Positions 8,974 to 18,394 are shown, counted from the first letter of the stretch. The stretch is DNA of 64,000 nucleotides from Tessaracoccus lacteus (GCF_029917005.1 NZ_CP123967.1:2170001-2234000), one strand, 5' to 3'. The notes: generated from the sequence alone by a model not told the origin. Translations and numbers: made by a program.

Positions 8974-10047
8974 TCAGGCGCGCGCCGCCGCGTACGCGGG
9001 GCTGATGACCTCCCGGATCATGGCCTCGCGCTGGTCGTGGTGCAGGAACGCGGCCCGCATGGCGCGCACGGTGCACGCCTCGACGTCGTCGAGGTCCCAG
9101 TGGTGCGTCTCGACCAGCCGGGCGAACTCCCGCGACATCGTCGTGGCGCTCATCAGACGGTTGTCGCAGTTGATCGTCACGTTGAAGCCGAGGTCCTTCA
9201 GCAGCTCGACCGGGTGCTCGGCGAGCGTCGCCGCGATGCCGGTCTGCAGGTTCGACGATGGGGAGACCTCGAGCGGGGTCTGCGCGTCGCGGACATAGGC
9301 GGCGAGCCTGCCCAGCCGTGCGACACCGTCCTCGACCGTGATGTCCTCCACGATCCGGACGCCGTGGCCGAGCCGGTCCGCGCCGCAGACCTGCACGGCC
9401 TCCCAGATCGACGGCAGCCCGTAGGCCTCTCCCGCGTGGATGGTGAAGAACATGTTGCTGCGCTTCAGGAACTGGAAGGCCTCCAGGAAACGGCCGGGCG
9501 GGAAGCCGTCCTCGGCGCCGGCGATGTCGAACCCGGCGACCGAGTCGTCGCGGAACTCGACGGCCAGCTCGGCGATGTCAAGCGACGGGGTCGCGTGCCG
9601 CATCGACGTCAGGAGCTGCCGCGCGATGATCGGCCTCCCCTCGCCCGCGGCCTCGGCCATACCCTCGGCCAGCCCGTCGCGGACGGCCTCGACGGCCTCG
9701 TGCAGCGTCAGCCCGCCCGCGAGGTGCTGCTCGGGCGCCCACCGCGCCTCGGCGTAGACGACGCCGTCGGCGGCCTGGTCGAGCACGAACTCGCGCGCGA
9801 CCCGGACGAGGTTGTCGTAGCTCTGCATCGCGGCGACGGTGTGCGCGAACGTCTCCAGGTAGCGCACGAGCGAGCCGGAGTCCGCGGCCTGGAAGAACCA
9901 CTCCCCCAGCTCCTCGGGCGTCCCGGCCGGCAGGTCGTGCCCGGCCTCCGCACACAGCTCCAGCACCGTGGCGGGTCGCAGCCCTCCGTCGAGGTGGTCG
10001 TGCAGCGCCACCTTCGGGAGGCTGCGCAGGTCGTCGATGGTCAGCAT
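8974..10047 (-). CDS. add: adenosine deaminase
   Basis: Converts adenosine and deoxyadenosine to inosine forms in purine salvage. The 357-residue TIM-barrel protein starts MLTIDDLRSLPK at ATG 10047. It shows the metal-binding HDHLDGG motif, HAGEAYG, GHGVRI, SSNLQTG and the C-terminal NCDNRLMS, where many homologues have an Asp pair. It lies 11 bases downstream of cdd and is the last gene of the nucleoside uptake and deamination operon. Confidence 0.95.
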   Translation of the reverse strand: MLTIDDLRSLPKVALHDHLDGGLRPATVLELCAEAGHDLPAGTPEELGEWFFQAADSGSLVRYLETFAHTVAAMQSYDNLVRVAREFVLDQAADGVVYAEARWAPEQHLAGGLTLHEAVEAVRDGLAEGMAEAAGEGRPIIARQLLTSMRHATPSLDIAELAVEFRDDSVAGFDIAGAEDGFPPGRFLEAFQFLKRSNMFFTIHAGEAYGLPSIWEAVQVCGADRLGHGVRIVEDITVEDGVARLGRLAAYVRDAQTPLEVSPSSNLQTGIAATLAEHPVELLKDLGFNVTINCDNRLMSATTMSREFARLVETHHWDLDDVEACTVRAMRAAFLHHDQREAMIREVISPAYAAARA

Positions 10048-10058
10048 GGGTGCCTCCT

Positions 10059-10463
10059 TCACCGGACCGCGTCCAGGTCCGAGGGTCCGAACGCCTGGGG
10101 CAGCACGTCGTCGAGTGTGAGGAGTCCCGTCGGGGTCTCCATCCACAGCGTCGGGCCGCCGTGCTCGTTGAGCAGCTGGCGGCAGCGGCCGCACGGCATG
10201 ATGACGTCGCCGTCCTTGTTCACGCACGTGAACGCGATCAGCCGGCCCCCGCCGCCCGCAACGAGCGAGCTGACCAGCCCGCATTCCGCGCACAGCACCA
10301 CGCCGTACGCGGCGTTCTCCACGTTGCAGCCCACGACGACGCGGCCGTCGTCGACCAGCGCCGCCGCACCCACCGGGTACCCGGAGTACGGGGCGTAGGC
10401 CTTGGCCGCCGCCGCGACGGCGGCGGCCCGCAGCGCGGGCCAGTCGATGTCCGTCTCTGTCAT
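10059..10463 (-). CDS. cdd: cytidine deaminase
   Basis: Homotetrameric zinc enzyme converting cytidine and deoxycytidine to uridine forms. The 134-residue protein has the catalytic CAEC motif (Cys and Glu in VLCAECGLV) and the second zinc site PCGRCRQ, plus YAPYSGYPVGAA near the N-terminus. It starts at ATG 10463, one base after the permease stop, so it is translationally linked to the transporter genes. Context is nucleoside import followed by deamination. Confidence 0.96.
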   Translation of the reverse strand: MTETDIDWPALRAAAVAAAAKAYAPYSGYPVGAAALVDDGRVVVGCNVENAAYGVVLCAECGLVSSLVAGGGGRLIAFTCVNKDGDVIMPCGRCRQLLNEHGGPTLWMETPTGLLTLDDVLPQAFGPSDLDAVR

Positions 10464-10464
10464 G

Positions 10465-11760
10465 TCAGTGGCTCTTCACGAAGTGGTCGCCGTCGGCGGC
10501 CGGCGGACGGACGCGTCCGACCAGGCCCGCGACGGCGATGATGGTGGCGAGGTACGGGAGCATCTCGATGAAGTCGCTGGGGATGGGCAGCGACATCGGC
10601 TTGGTCGTCTGGGCAAGGGCGCGCGCGAAGCCGAAGAACAGCGCGACGAAGGCCCCGTAGATCGGGTTCCAGCGCCCCATGATCACCGCGGCGAGCGCGA
10701 TGTAGCCGTAGCCGGCCGTCGGGTTGTTGTCCTGGAAGGCGCCCACCGAGCCGATGGTGAAGTAGGCGCCGCCCAGCCCGGCGAAGATGCCGCCGAGCGT
10801 GACGGACAGGAACTTCGTCCGCACGACGTTGATGCCGACGGTGTCGGCCGCGTGCGGGTGCTCGCCGACCGAGCGGACCCTCAGACCCCACTTGGTGCGG
10901 TACAGGATGAACCAGACCAGCGGCACGGCGACGAAGGCCAGGTAGGTGAGCGGCCGCAGCGTGAAGATGATGGGCCCGAGGAACGGGATCGCCTCCAGGC
11001 CGGGGATCGCGAACGGCTGCATCGGCGAGACCGAGCCGTAGGTGGCGGGGTCGGGCGCGATCAGCTGCTGGTAGACGAAGCCGGTGAGGCCGGCCGCGAG
11101 CACGTTGACGACGACGCCGATGATCACGTGGTCGACGAAGTACTTCAGCGCGAACACGGCCAGAAGGGCTGACATGGCGGCGCTGGCGAGCGCCGCCGCG
11201 ATCAGGGCAGCGACGAAGGACTGGGTCATCGAGTAGGTCAGGGACGCGGCGAACGCGGCCATCAGGAACTGGCCCTCGATGGCGATGTTGACCACGCCGG
11301 CCCGCTCGGCCAGCACGCCGCCGAGCACGCCGAAGAAGAGCGGCGTGGAGTACTCGAGCGTCAGGTTCAGCTGGCTGGTGAGCGTGAAGGCAAGGTCGGA
11401 GCTGGCCGCCGCCCACACGATGAAGCCGACGACGACGCCGAGGCCCGCGACGAGCGCGGCCACCGTGCGCCACCGGCCCGACACCCTGCCGGTCAGGTAG
11501 CCGATGCCGGCGCCGAGCGTCAGGAGCGCGCAGACGAGCACCGTCGGAGTGCCGGGGAGCGAGAGGGTGGGCAGCTGCACCTCGGCAAACGCGTCGGACA
11601 GCGCGATCTGTCCCGGCTTGTGCACGGTGAAGGCCAGCACGAACAGGACGGCGCCGAGCAGCGTGACCAGCACGCCGGTCGAGATGCGCTGAGAGCGCTT
11701 CTCGGGCGACTCGACGACCTTCACGTCGCCGACGGTGGGGATGATCGTCTCGGTGCTCAT
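10465..11760 (-). CDS. nucleoside ABC transporter permease (second permease)
   Basis: A 431-residue polytopic permease of the BPD_transp_2 family used with BMP-type binding proteins. It starts MSTETIIPTVGD at ATG 11760 and has about ten hydrophobic segments, including LAVFALKYFVDHVIIG, FGVLGGVLAERAGVVNIAIEG and GLRVRSVGEHPHAADTVGIN, which are typical of the YufQ/NupQ type. Its ATG overlaps the upstream permease stop by four bases. Together the two permeases form the membrane channel; substrate specificity for nucleosides is inferred from cdd and add. Confidence 0.9.
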   Translation of the reverse strand: MSTETIIPTVGDVKVVESPEKRSQRISTGVLVTLLGAVLFVLAFTVHKPGQIALSDAFAEVQLPTLSLPGTPTVLVCALLTLGAGIGYLTGRVSGRWRTVAALVAGLGVVVGFIVWAAASSDLAFTLTSQLNLTLEYSTPLFFGVLGGVLAERAGVVNIAIEGQFLMAAFAASLTYSMTQSFVAALIAAALASAAMSALLAVFALKYFVDHVIIGVVVNVLAAGLTGFVYQQLIAPDPATYGSVSPMQPFAIPGLEAIPFLGPIIFTLRPLTYLAFVAVPLVWFILYRTKWGLRVRSVGEHPHAADTVGINVVRTKFLSVTLGGIFAGLGGAYFTIGSVGAFQDNNPTAGYGYIALAAVIMGRWNPIYGAFVALFFGFARALAQTTKPMSLPIPSDFIEMLPYLATIIAVAGLVGRVRPPAADGDHFVKSH

Positions 11761-12938
11761 GCTTCGGCCACCTTCGCAGCGGGGGGATTCGCGGCACTGA
11801 CCCTGCGTTCCCTGAGGAACGGCAGCAGCCACACCACGAACGCGGGCGCGGCGACGAACAGCACGATCAGCGCCTGGATCAGGTCGGTCAGCTTGTCGGG
11901 GGTGCCGGCCATGGTGATCATGGTGCGGCGAGACGCCTTGAGCGCGCCGAAGAGCAGGCCGGCGAGCACGACGCCCACAGGCCGGGAGCGGCCGAGCAGC
12001 GCCACCGTGATGGCGTCGAAGCCCAACGTGCCGATGACGGTGCCGGTCATCTGCGTCGGGGTTCCCGTCAGGAGTTCCGGTGCCGTGACCTGGATCGTGC
12101 CGGCCAGGCCCGCCATGGCGCCCGCGAGCGCCATCGTGATCATCGTGACGCGCTGGACGGAGGCTCCGGCCACGGCGGCCGCGTCGGGGTTGAGGCCGAC
12201 GGCCTTGAGGTGCACGCCGAACTTGGTGCGCTCGATGAGCCACCAGGTGAACAGCGCCGCGATGAGCACGAGCCCGAACCCAAGGTGCAGGCGGGTGCCG
12301 GCGATGCGCGGCAGCGTTGCGCTCCACTCGAGGATGGGCGAGATCGGGTCGTTGCGGCCGGGCGCCTGGAACGCCTTCTGCAGCATCAGGTAGGCCAGCA
12401 GCGACGTCGCGATGTAGTTCATCATGATCGTCAGGATCACCTCGTGCGCGCCGGTGCGCGCCTTGATGACGCCGACGATGCCGCCCCAGACGGCGCCGCC
12501 GACCATGCCCATGACGATGACGAGCGGCAGGTGCGCGATGAGCGGCAGGCCCTTGATCGTGAAGCCGAGGTAGGCGGCCAGCAGCGCGCCGACCATCGCC
12601 TGGCCCTGCGCGCCGATGTTGAACAGACCCGCCCGGAACGCGATCGCGACCGAGAGGCCACCCGCGATCAGGGGTGCCGCCTCCGCCGTGGTGTTCGTGA
12701 TGGCGGTGATGCTGCCCATCGAACCGACCCACATTGCGTAGAACGTCAGCGAGATCTTCTCCCACGACGCGCTGAGCGCGACTCCCGGCTGGGCGAAGAA
12801 GTAGGTCCACTTCTGGGCCACCTCGGCATCGGCGAACACCATGATGATGGCGCCGAGGACGAAGGCCAGCAGCAGCGAGGCGACGGTGATGATCGTCGTC
12901 TGCAGCCACGCGGGGCGCGTGGAGACCTTGTCACTCAT
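11757..12938 (-). CDS. nucleoside ABC transporter permease (first permease)
   Basis: A 393-residue permease of the YufP/NupP type. It begins with a hydrophobic segment (TTIITVASLLLAFVLGAII). It carries family sequences such as AGLFNIGAQGQAMVGAL, ARTGAHEVILTIMMNYIA and HLKAVGLNPDAAAVAG. ATG 12938 overlaps the end of the ATPase gene by eight bases. It pairs with the permease at 10465-11760 in a heterodimeric channel. Confidence 0.9.
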   Translation of the reverse strand: MSDKVSTRPAWLQTTIITVASLLLAFVLGAIIMVFADAEVAQKWTYFFAQPGVALSASWEKISLTFYAMWVGSMGSITAITNTTAEAAPLIAGGLSVAIAFRAGLFNIGAQGQAMVGALLAAYLGFTIKGLPLIAHLPLVIVMGMVGGAVWGGIVGVIKARTGAHEVILTIMMNYIATSLLAYLMLQKAFQAPGRNDPISPILEWSATLPRIAGTRLHLGFGLVLIAALFTWWLIERTKFGVHLKAVGLNPDAAAVAGASVQRVTMITMALAGAMAGLAGTIQVTAPELLTGTPTQMTGTVIGTLGFDAITVALLGRSRPVGVVLAGLLFGALKASRRTMITMAGTPDKLTDLIQALIVLFVAAPAFVVWLLPFLRERRVSAANPPAAKVAEA

Positions 12939-14493
12939 GGGTTGACTCCTTGATGGTGGCGAGGGCTTCCTCGTAGCTGATGCCGGCCATCATGAGGCCT
13001 AGCACGTCCCGGGGCGTGTCGGAGTCGACGACACCGACGATGCGTCCGCGGTACATCACGGCGATGCGGTCGGCCAGGGACTCGACCTCCTCCAGTTCGG
13101 TCGAGACGATCAGCACGGCGGTGCCGTTGTCACGCTCGGACACGATGCGCGAGTGGAGGAACTCGATGGCGCCGACGTCGACGCCGCGGGTCGGCTGGCT
13201 GGCGAGCAGCAGCGACAGGGGCCGCGACAACTCGCGGGCGAGCACCACCTTCTGCTGGTTGCCGCCGGACAACGAGTTGACGGGCTGCGTGGCCGACCCG
13301 GCGCGGATGTCGAACTCCTCGATCCGCTGTCGGGCGTTCTCGGCGATCAGGCCGAGCTGCAGAGATCCGCGCTTCGAGTACTCATCGAGGTTGTCGAGGA
13401 CCAGGTTCTCGGCGATGGAGAACTCGCCGACGAAGCCGTCCCTGTGCCGGTCCTCCGGCACGTAGCCGAGGCCGGCCTTGAGTGTCTTCGCGGGGCTCTG
13501 CCGGGTGATGTCGTCCCCGTCGAGCGTGATCGTGCCGCTCAGCGGCGTCATGGTGCCGAGCAGCGTCTCCGCCAGCTCCGTCTGGCCGTTGCCCTGCACG
13601 CCGGCGATGCAGACGATCTCGCCGCCGCGCACCGTCAGGTCGAGCTGGTCGACGGCCACCTGGCCCGACGGCGAGGCGACGGTGAGGTCCTCGATCACGA
13701 GGCGTGGCTCGCCGGGGGTGGCCTTCTCCTTCGCGACCTGCAGCGAGACGCTGCGGCCCACCATCATGGAGGCGAGCTCGGCCTGTGATGCGCTGGGCAG
13801 CGCCTCGCCGACGACCTTGCCCCGGCGGATCACCGTGATCTCGTCGGCGACCTCGCGCACCTCCCGGAGCTTGTGGGTGATGAAGACGATGGCTCGGCCC
13901 TCGTCGCGCAGCGAGCGCATGACCTCCATCAGCTCGTCGATCTCCTGGGGGGTCAGGACCGCCGTCGGCTCGTCGAAGATCAGGTACGTCGCATCGTTGG
14001 CCAGCGCCTTGAGGATCTCGACCCGCTGCTGGATGCCCACGGGGAGGTCCTCGACGAGTGCGTCGGGGTCGACCTCGAGCCTGTACCGCTCGCTCAGCTC
14101 GCGGACACGTTTCCTGGCCGAGTTGAGGTCAAGCAGCCCGCCGGAGCCGGGCTCGTGACCGAGCACCATGTTCTCGGCGACCGTGAAGACCGGGATGAGC
14201 ATGAAGTGCTGGTGCACCATGCCGATGCCCGCGGCCATGGCCTGCTTGGGGTTGGTGAGGCTCAGCTGCCGCTCCCCGAGCCGGATCTCCCCCTCGTCGG
14301 GGGCAAGGAGCCCGAACAGGATGTTCATAAGCGTCGACTTGCCCGCGCCGTTCTCGCCGAGGAGGCAGTGGATCTTCCCGGGCGTGATGTCGATGCTGAT
14401 CGAGTCGTTGGCGGTCAACGACCCGAATCTCTTCGTGATGCCGCTCAGCGACAGCACGGGCGCGACGGGCGCCTTGATGGTGGGGGCGGTCAC
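12931..14493 (-). CDS. nucleoside ABC transporter ATP-binding protein (two ABC domains)
   Basis: A 520-residue tandem ATPase of the RbsA/NupO type that powers nucleoside or sugar import. The first ABC domain has Walker A GENGAGKSTL and the Walker B segment YLIFDEPTAVLTP. The second domain has a degenerate Walker A (GVQGNGQTEL) and the signature SLSGGNQQKVVLAREL, as is usual for this family. The start is GTG 14493, supported by an AGGAGGAGT ribosome-binding site. A strong hairpin at 14555-14586 separates it from the binding-protein gene, which would lower its expression relative to that gene. Confidence 0.93.
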   Translation of the reverse strand: MTAPTIKAPVAPVLSLSGITKRFGSLTANDSISIDITPGKIHCLLGENGAGKSTLMNILFGLLAPDEGEIRLGERQLSLTNPKQAMAAGIGMVHQHFMLIPVFTVAENMVLGHEPGSGGLLDLNSARKRVRELSERYRLEVDPDALVEDLPVGIQQRVEILKALANDATYLIFDEPTAVLTPQEIDELMEVMRSLRDEGRAIVFITHKLREVREVADEITVIRRGKVVGEALPSASQAELASMMVGRSVSLQVAKEKATPGEPRLVIEDLTVASPSGQVAVDQLDLTVRGGEIVCIAGVQGNGQTELAETLLGTMTPLSGTITLDGDDITRQSPAKTLKAGLGYVPEDRHRDGFVGEFSIAENLVLDNLDEYSKRGSLQLGLIAENARQRIEEFDIRAGSATQPVNSLSGGNQQKVVLARELSRPLSLLLASQPTRGVDVGAIEFLHSRIVSERDNGTAVLIVSTELEEVESLADRIAVMYRGRIVGVVDSDTPRDVLGLMMAGISYEEALATIKESTHE

Positions 14494-14554
14494 TGTGGAC
14501 TCCTCCTCGACGGTGGGGTGAGTGGGGACAGCCTAGCTTCGCTTCCGGTAACAC

Positions 14555-14586
14555 GAAGGGAGGGGCGCGGTCGCGCCCCTCCCTTC
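14555..14586 (-). terminator. intra-operon hairpin between the BMP lipoprotein and ATPase genes
   Basis: A perfect 15-base inverted repeat (14555-14569 with 14572-14586, two-base loop) lies between the lipoprotein stop and the ATPase start. It lacks a long T-run. It is likely a partial terminator or mRNA-stabilising stem that keeps the abundant binding protein in excess of the membrane parts. Confidence 0.75.
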
Positions 14587-14599
14587 ATGCGGTGCCGGG

Positions 14600-15721
14600 T
14601 CAGGAAGGCTGGCTCGGCGAGGTGATCGTGATCGCGCCGCTGATGATGTCGGCCTTGATCTGCTCCAGTTCGTCGGCGAGGCCCTCGGGCATCTTCGACT
14701 CGAAGTCGTGGAACGACGCGAGGCCGACGCCACCGTTCTCCAGCGTGCCGACGTACGGGTCGGAGCTGAAGGAGCCGTCCATGGCGGCCTTGATGGCCTC
14801 GAACACGGCGACGTCCATCTCCTTCTCGACGGAGGTCACGATGCTGGACTTGTAGTCGGGGGCGGAGACATAGCCGTCGGTGTCGACCCAGATGGCGTTG
14901 ACCTTGCCGCCCGACTCCTGGGCAGCCTGCAGGGCGCCGATGCCGGCGGGGCCCGCCACGGGCAGGATGATGTCGGCCCCCTGGGCGATCAGGGTCGCGG
15001 CGGTGTTCTTGCCGCCGGAGACGTCACCGAACGGGTTGTTGCCACCGATGAACTGGCCGTCCTGCTTCTCCTCGTCCCAGCCGATGACCTTGACGGAGCC
15101 GCTCTTCTGCTCGTTGTAGTACTTGACGCCCTCGGCAAAGCCGTCCATGAAGATGCTCACGGTCGGGTAGTTCGCGCCACCGAAGGTGCCGACGGTGCCG
15201 GTCGAGGTCATCGCCGCGGCGGCGTAGCCGGCCATGAAGGCGGGCTGAGCGGCGTTGAAGATGAGGCCCTTGGCGTTGTCGACACCCTCGAAGGAGGCGT
15301 TGTCGACGATCGCGAAGGAGACGTCGGGGTTCTGCTTGGCGGCCGCCTCGGTGGCGGAAGCCAGCGCGTATCCGACGGTGACGATGACGTCGCAGTTGGC
15401 GTCGATCATGGCCTGGACGTTGCCGGCGTACTCGGACTCGGCGTTGGACTCGATCTGGTTGGTCTGGACACCCAGCTCGTCCTTGGCTTTCAGCAGGCCG
15501 TTGTAGGCGGTCTCGTTGAACGACTTGTCGTCGAAGCCACCCGCGTCGGAGACCATGCACGCGGTGAAATCAGTCGCCGCGGCGGTGCTGCCCGAGGCTG
15601 CGGCCGAAGCGGTCTCAGACGAACCGGCGGTGGTGGTCGCGGTGGGCGCCTCGGCGCACGCGGACAGGGCGAGAGCAGATGCGCTGGTCAGCGCCATGAT
15701 GCTCAGCAGGGACTTCTTCAC
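14600..15721 (-). CDS. BMP family nucleoside-binding lipoprotein
   Basis: Extracytoplasmic substrate-binding lipoprotein of the Bmp/Med family (PnrA-like), which delivers nucleosides to the adjacent permeases. Of 373 residues, the first 22 form a lipoprotein signal with lipobox LSAC and acylated C22. The BMP signature DAGGFDDKSFNETAYNGL follows a Ser/Thr/Ala-rich linker. Later motifs include ADIILPVAGPAG and WVDTDGY. The start is GTG 15721, preceded by GAGGAGA at proper spacing; upstream codons in frame do not encode a signal peptide. It is the first gene of the operon that ends with add. Confidence 0.92.
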   Translation of the reverse strand: MKKSLLSIMALTSASALALSACAEAPTATTTAGSSETASAAASGSTAAATDFTACMVSDAGGFDDKSFNETAYNGLLKAKDELGVQTNQIESNAESEYAGNVQAMIDANCDVIVTVGYALASATEAAAKQNPDVSFAIVDNASFEGVDNAKGLIFNAAQPAFMAGYAAAAMTSTGTVGTFGGANYPTVSIFMDGFAEGVKYYNEQKSGSVKVIGWDEEKQDGQFIGGNNPFGDVSGGKNTAATLIAQGADIILPVAGPAGIGALQAAQESGGKVNAIWVDTDGYVSAPDYKSSIVTSVEKEMDVAVFEAIKAAMDGSFSSDPYVGTLENGGVGLASFHDFESKMPEGLADELEQIKADIISGAITITSPSQPS

Positions 15722-15818
15722 GAAGAATCTCTCCTCAGACAGTGTGTGGATCTGTGGTCGAGACACTACCGCTTCATTTCCCAACCACACGCATCGAACT
15801 GAGCTTCGTTATGCACCC

Positions 15819-15853
15819 GAAACACAGTGTTTCCACGGCCGCTGTTTCAGCGG
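15819..15853. promoter_or_regulatory. two short inverted repeats upstream of the nucleoside operon
   Basis: A 7+1+7 base palindrome (gaaacac-a-gtgtttc, 15819-15833) and a second hairpin (ccgct-gtttc-agcgg, 15839-15853) lie between the phosphotransferase stop and the BMP lipoprotein gene. They could terminate the phosphotransferase message or be an operator for the nucleoside operon. The sequence does not decide between these. Confidence 0.35.
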
Positions 15854-17076
15854 TCGGGGACCACCTGCCGCACCAGCGCCTCCGCCGAACGCACCATCGC
15901 GACGGTCTGCGTCCGCCAGTCAGGGGCCTGGCTGCGATAGGGGCCCGTCGCCAGCGAGATGACCACCGCGGCGGCGCGCAGCCTCAGCTCGACGGGGTCG
16001 ACGCGGCGGTCGAACACCGGCACCCAGCGGGCGAGCAGGTCGCGGACCTTCGCCTCCTGGCGGGCGTTCATCCGCTGGATGGTGGAGAGATGGCCGATCA
16101 GGCACGCGAGGTCGTCGGCGCGGCGGCCCGGGCCGATCGTGTCGACGTCCAGCATCCCGACGATCCTGCCGCCGGCCACGCGCAGCTGCCCCTCGTGGAA
16201 GTCACCGTGCGTCGGCTCGTCGCCCCCGCCGTAACGGGCAAGCTCCTCCTCGATGCGCTCGCTGAGCCGGGCCAGCTGGTCGGCCAGTTCCGGCAGCGTC
16301 GCGGCGACCATCTTCGCGTAGTGGCCGACGGCGTCCGACCAGGGTGGCCTCCGCTCGAGGGCCCCGACGGTGGCCGGCATGGAGTCGAGCAGGGCGACGA
16401 GCTCCTCCGCGGTGCAGGGATCGCCCGGTTCGAACAGCGCCCGCGCCAGCGCCGCCCCGGGCAGTTCCCGTGTGACTAGGAGGTTGTCCTGGGTCGCCAG
16501 AGCGACCTCGGGCGCCGGGATGCCCGCGTCGCGGAGCAGCGCGTGGCGGCGGTGGACGTCGTCGAACACCTTGGAGCGCAGGACCTTGACGTAGAACACC
16601 TCGCGCGGGTCGAGGACGTCGACCCGGACCACGGCCCGTCGGCGAGGCCGGTAGCCGATCATGGTGAGGCGCAGCTGGTCGCCGGTCACGGGGCGTGGCA
16701 GCACCCCCGACAGCGTCTCGGCCATCAGCTCCGGGAACGCGGCGCGCGGCAGGCCCGCCAGATCGGGGTCGTGCGGGTACAGCCACACGGCGACCTTGCG
16801 GGTGCCGTCCTCGAAGATCTCGGCACGTTCGTCGCTCGGGACGAGGTCACCCGACCTGGCGCTGACCCCGAGCAGCTCGTTGCGCTCGCCGTGGGCCCAG
16901 CGGATCCTGGCGAGATACGTCGCGGTCGTGGACTGCTCCGGCACGGAGTCCACGTGGTCGAGGGACCAGGTGTGCAGACTGCCGCCCTGATGCTCCACCG
17001 CAGCCCTCAACAGCGGCTCGACCCGTGGCCCGGTGAGCAGCTCAAGACCGTCGTCAGCCACCGTCGGCCTCGCCAT
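15847..17076 (-). CDS. phosphotransferase family protein (APH/choline kinase fold)
   Basis: Kinase-like protein of the aminoglycoside phosphotransferase superfamily, about 409 residues. The catalytic loop HGDFHEGQ lies near residue 290 and the metal-binding MLDVDTIG follows, as in the family's HGDxxxxN and DxD motifs, though Gln replaces the usual Asn. The N-terminal lobe is recognisable (FYVKVLRSKVFDD). The substrate is unknown and antibiotic resistance should not be assumed. ATG 17076 is preferred; a GTG at 17091 is possible. The gene overlaps the end of the CorC gene and probably belongs to the purU-corC operon. Confidence 0.78.
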   Translation of the reverse strand: MARPTVADDGLELLTGPRVEPLLRAAVEHQGGSLHTWSLDHVDSVPEQSTTATYLARIRWAHGERNELLGVSARSGDLVPSDERAEIFEDGTRKVAVWLYPHDPDLAGLPRAAFPELMAETLSGVLPRPVTGDQLRLTMIGYRPRRRAVVRVDVLDPREVFYVKVLRSKVFDDVHRRHALLRDAGIPAPEVALATQDNLLVTRELPGAALARALFEPGDPCTAEELVALLDSMPATVGALERRPPWSDAVGHYAKMVAATLPELADQLARLSERIEEELARYGGGDEPTHGDFHEGQLRVAGGRIVGMLDVDTIGPGRRADDLACLIGHLSTIQRMNARQEAKVRDLLARWVPVFDRRVDPVELRLRAAAVVISLATGPYRSQAPDWRTQTVAMVRSAEALVRQVVPDR

Positions 17077-18379
17077 CGGGGGCCGCCTCACGTCGCAGCG
17101 AGAACCAGGCGGCGCGACGGCCGTCGAGCTGCGTCACGGTGAGGGTGAAGACGGCGGGCGTCCCCTCCCTGTCGCCCGCGGGCCGCAGCGCGACGCTCAC
17201 CTGGGAGTTGAGCTGCGGCAGGGAACCGAGCTGGGCCATGAAGTACCCGGCGACCGTGTCGTAGGGGCCGTCAGGGATCTCGTAGCCCGTGAGCTCGGCG
17301 AACTCCTCGATGGTGGTGAGCCCGTCGACCTCGTTGACCTCGCGGTGCAGGGAGGTGGTCGGGTCCTCGTCGTACTCGTCGGTGATGTCGCCGACCAGCT
17401 CCTCGACGAGGTCTTCGATCGTGACGATGCCGGCGGTGCCGCCATACTCGTCGCGCACGATCGCGAGGTGTGAGCGGGCCGAACGCATGGCGGTCAGCGC
17501 ACGCAGGATCTTGACGGTCTCCGGCAGGAACAGCACCTCCCGGGCGAGGCTCGCGACGTCGCCGCTGCGCGCCTGCCCCTCGACGTCCATCAGGTCGCGC
17601 ACGTGCAGGAAACCGATGATGCGGTCGTTGCTGCCGTCGGTGACGGGGTAGCGCGAGTGCGACGCTCCGCGCACCTCACGGTAGGCCTGCTGGATCGGCA
17701 TGTCCCCGGCGAGGAAGTCGACCTCGGTGCGGGGCACCATCACCTCGCGCAGCGACCGCTCCCCCGCCGTGAACACCTCCTCGACGATGGTCCGCTCCTC
17801 AGCGCCCAGCGTCGACGAGGCGACGACCATCGCGCGCAGCTCCTCGTCCGTCACCTGGTCCTTGGTCCGCGCCGGGTCGCCGCCGAGCAGGCGGACCAGG
17901 AAGTTCGTCGACACGTCGAGGAACCAGATCACGGGCCGCGCGAGCCGTGAGATGCCGGAGACGAGCGGGGCCAGCCCGAGCGCGAAGGCCTCGGCCCGCT
18001 GCATGGCGAGCCGCTTGGCCGTCAACTCGCCGATCACGATGGAGAAGTAGGAGATCGCGACCGTGACGAGAACGAGGGCCACCGTCCCGGCGACCGCATC
18101 GGGCATGCCCATCGCGACGAAGGCCGGACTGATGGCGTCGGCGATCGTCGCGCCGCCGAAGGCCGCGGACAGGAACCCGGAGACGGTCACGCCGATCTGC
18201 ACCGAGCTGAGGAAGAGGTTCGGGTTGCTGGTCAGCCGCTCGATGGCCTGGCCGCGCTTGCCCTTCGCCGCGAGCGCGCGCACCTGGCTCTCCCGGAGCG
18301 TGACCATCGACATCTCGGCAGCCGCGAACACCCCACCGATCAGGATGAAGACGAAGACGAGCGCGATGTCTGCGGCCAT
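17054..18379 (-). CDS. hemolysin/CNNM family membrane protein with CBS and CorC_HlyC domains
   Basis: A 441-residue integral membrane protein of the YhdP/CorC-like group, linked to magnesium or cobalt homeostasis. The N-terminal CNNM/DUF21 region has about four transmembrane segments (ALVFVFILIGGVFAAAEMSM, GVTVSGFLSAAFGG). Then come a CBS pair around residues 205-335 (MVPRTEVDFLAGD, HLAIVRDEYGGTAGIVT) and a C-terminal transporter-associated CorC_HlyC domain. It starts at ATG 18379, 15 bases after purU. Confidence 0.9.
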   Translation of the reverse strand: MAADIALVFVFILIGGVFAAAEMSMVTLRESQVRALAAKGKRGQAIERLTSNPNLFLSSVQIGVTVSGFLSAAFGGATIADAISPAFVAMGMPDAVAGTVALVLVTVAISYFSIVIGELTAKRLAMQRAEAFALGLAPLVSGISRLARPVIWFLDVSTNFLVRLLGGDPARTKDQVTDEELRAMVVASSTLGAEERTIVEEVFTAGERSLREVMVPRTEVDFLAGDMPIQQAYREVRGASHSRYPVTDGSNDRIIGFLHVRDLMDVEGQARSGDVASLAREVLFLPETVKILRALTAMRSARSHLAIVRDEYGGTAGIVTIEDLVEELVGDITDEYDEDPTTSLHREVNEVDGLTTIEEFAELTGYEIPDGPYDTVAGYFMAQLGSLPQLNSQVSVALRPAGDREGTPAVFTLTVTQLDGRRAAWFSLRREAAPDGEADGG

Positions 18380-18394
18380 GGCTGCTTCACCCGC

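Noticed and set aside
15847-17076. Aminoglycoside resistance gene
   Set aside because: The APH fold is shared by many kinases; the Gln in the catalytic loop and housekeeping context give no support for antibiotic resistance.
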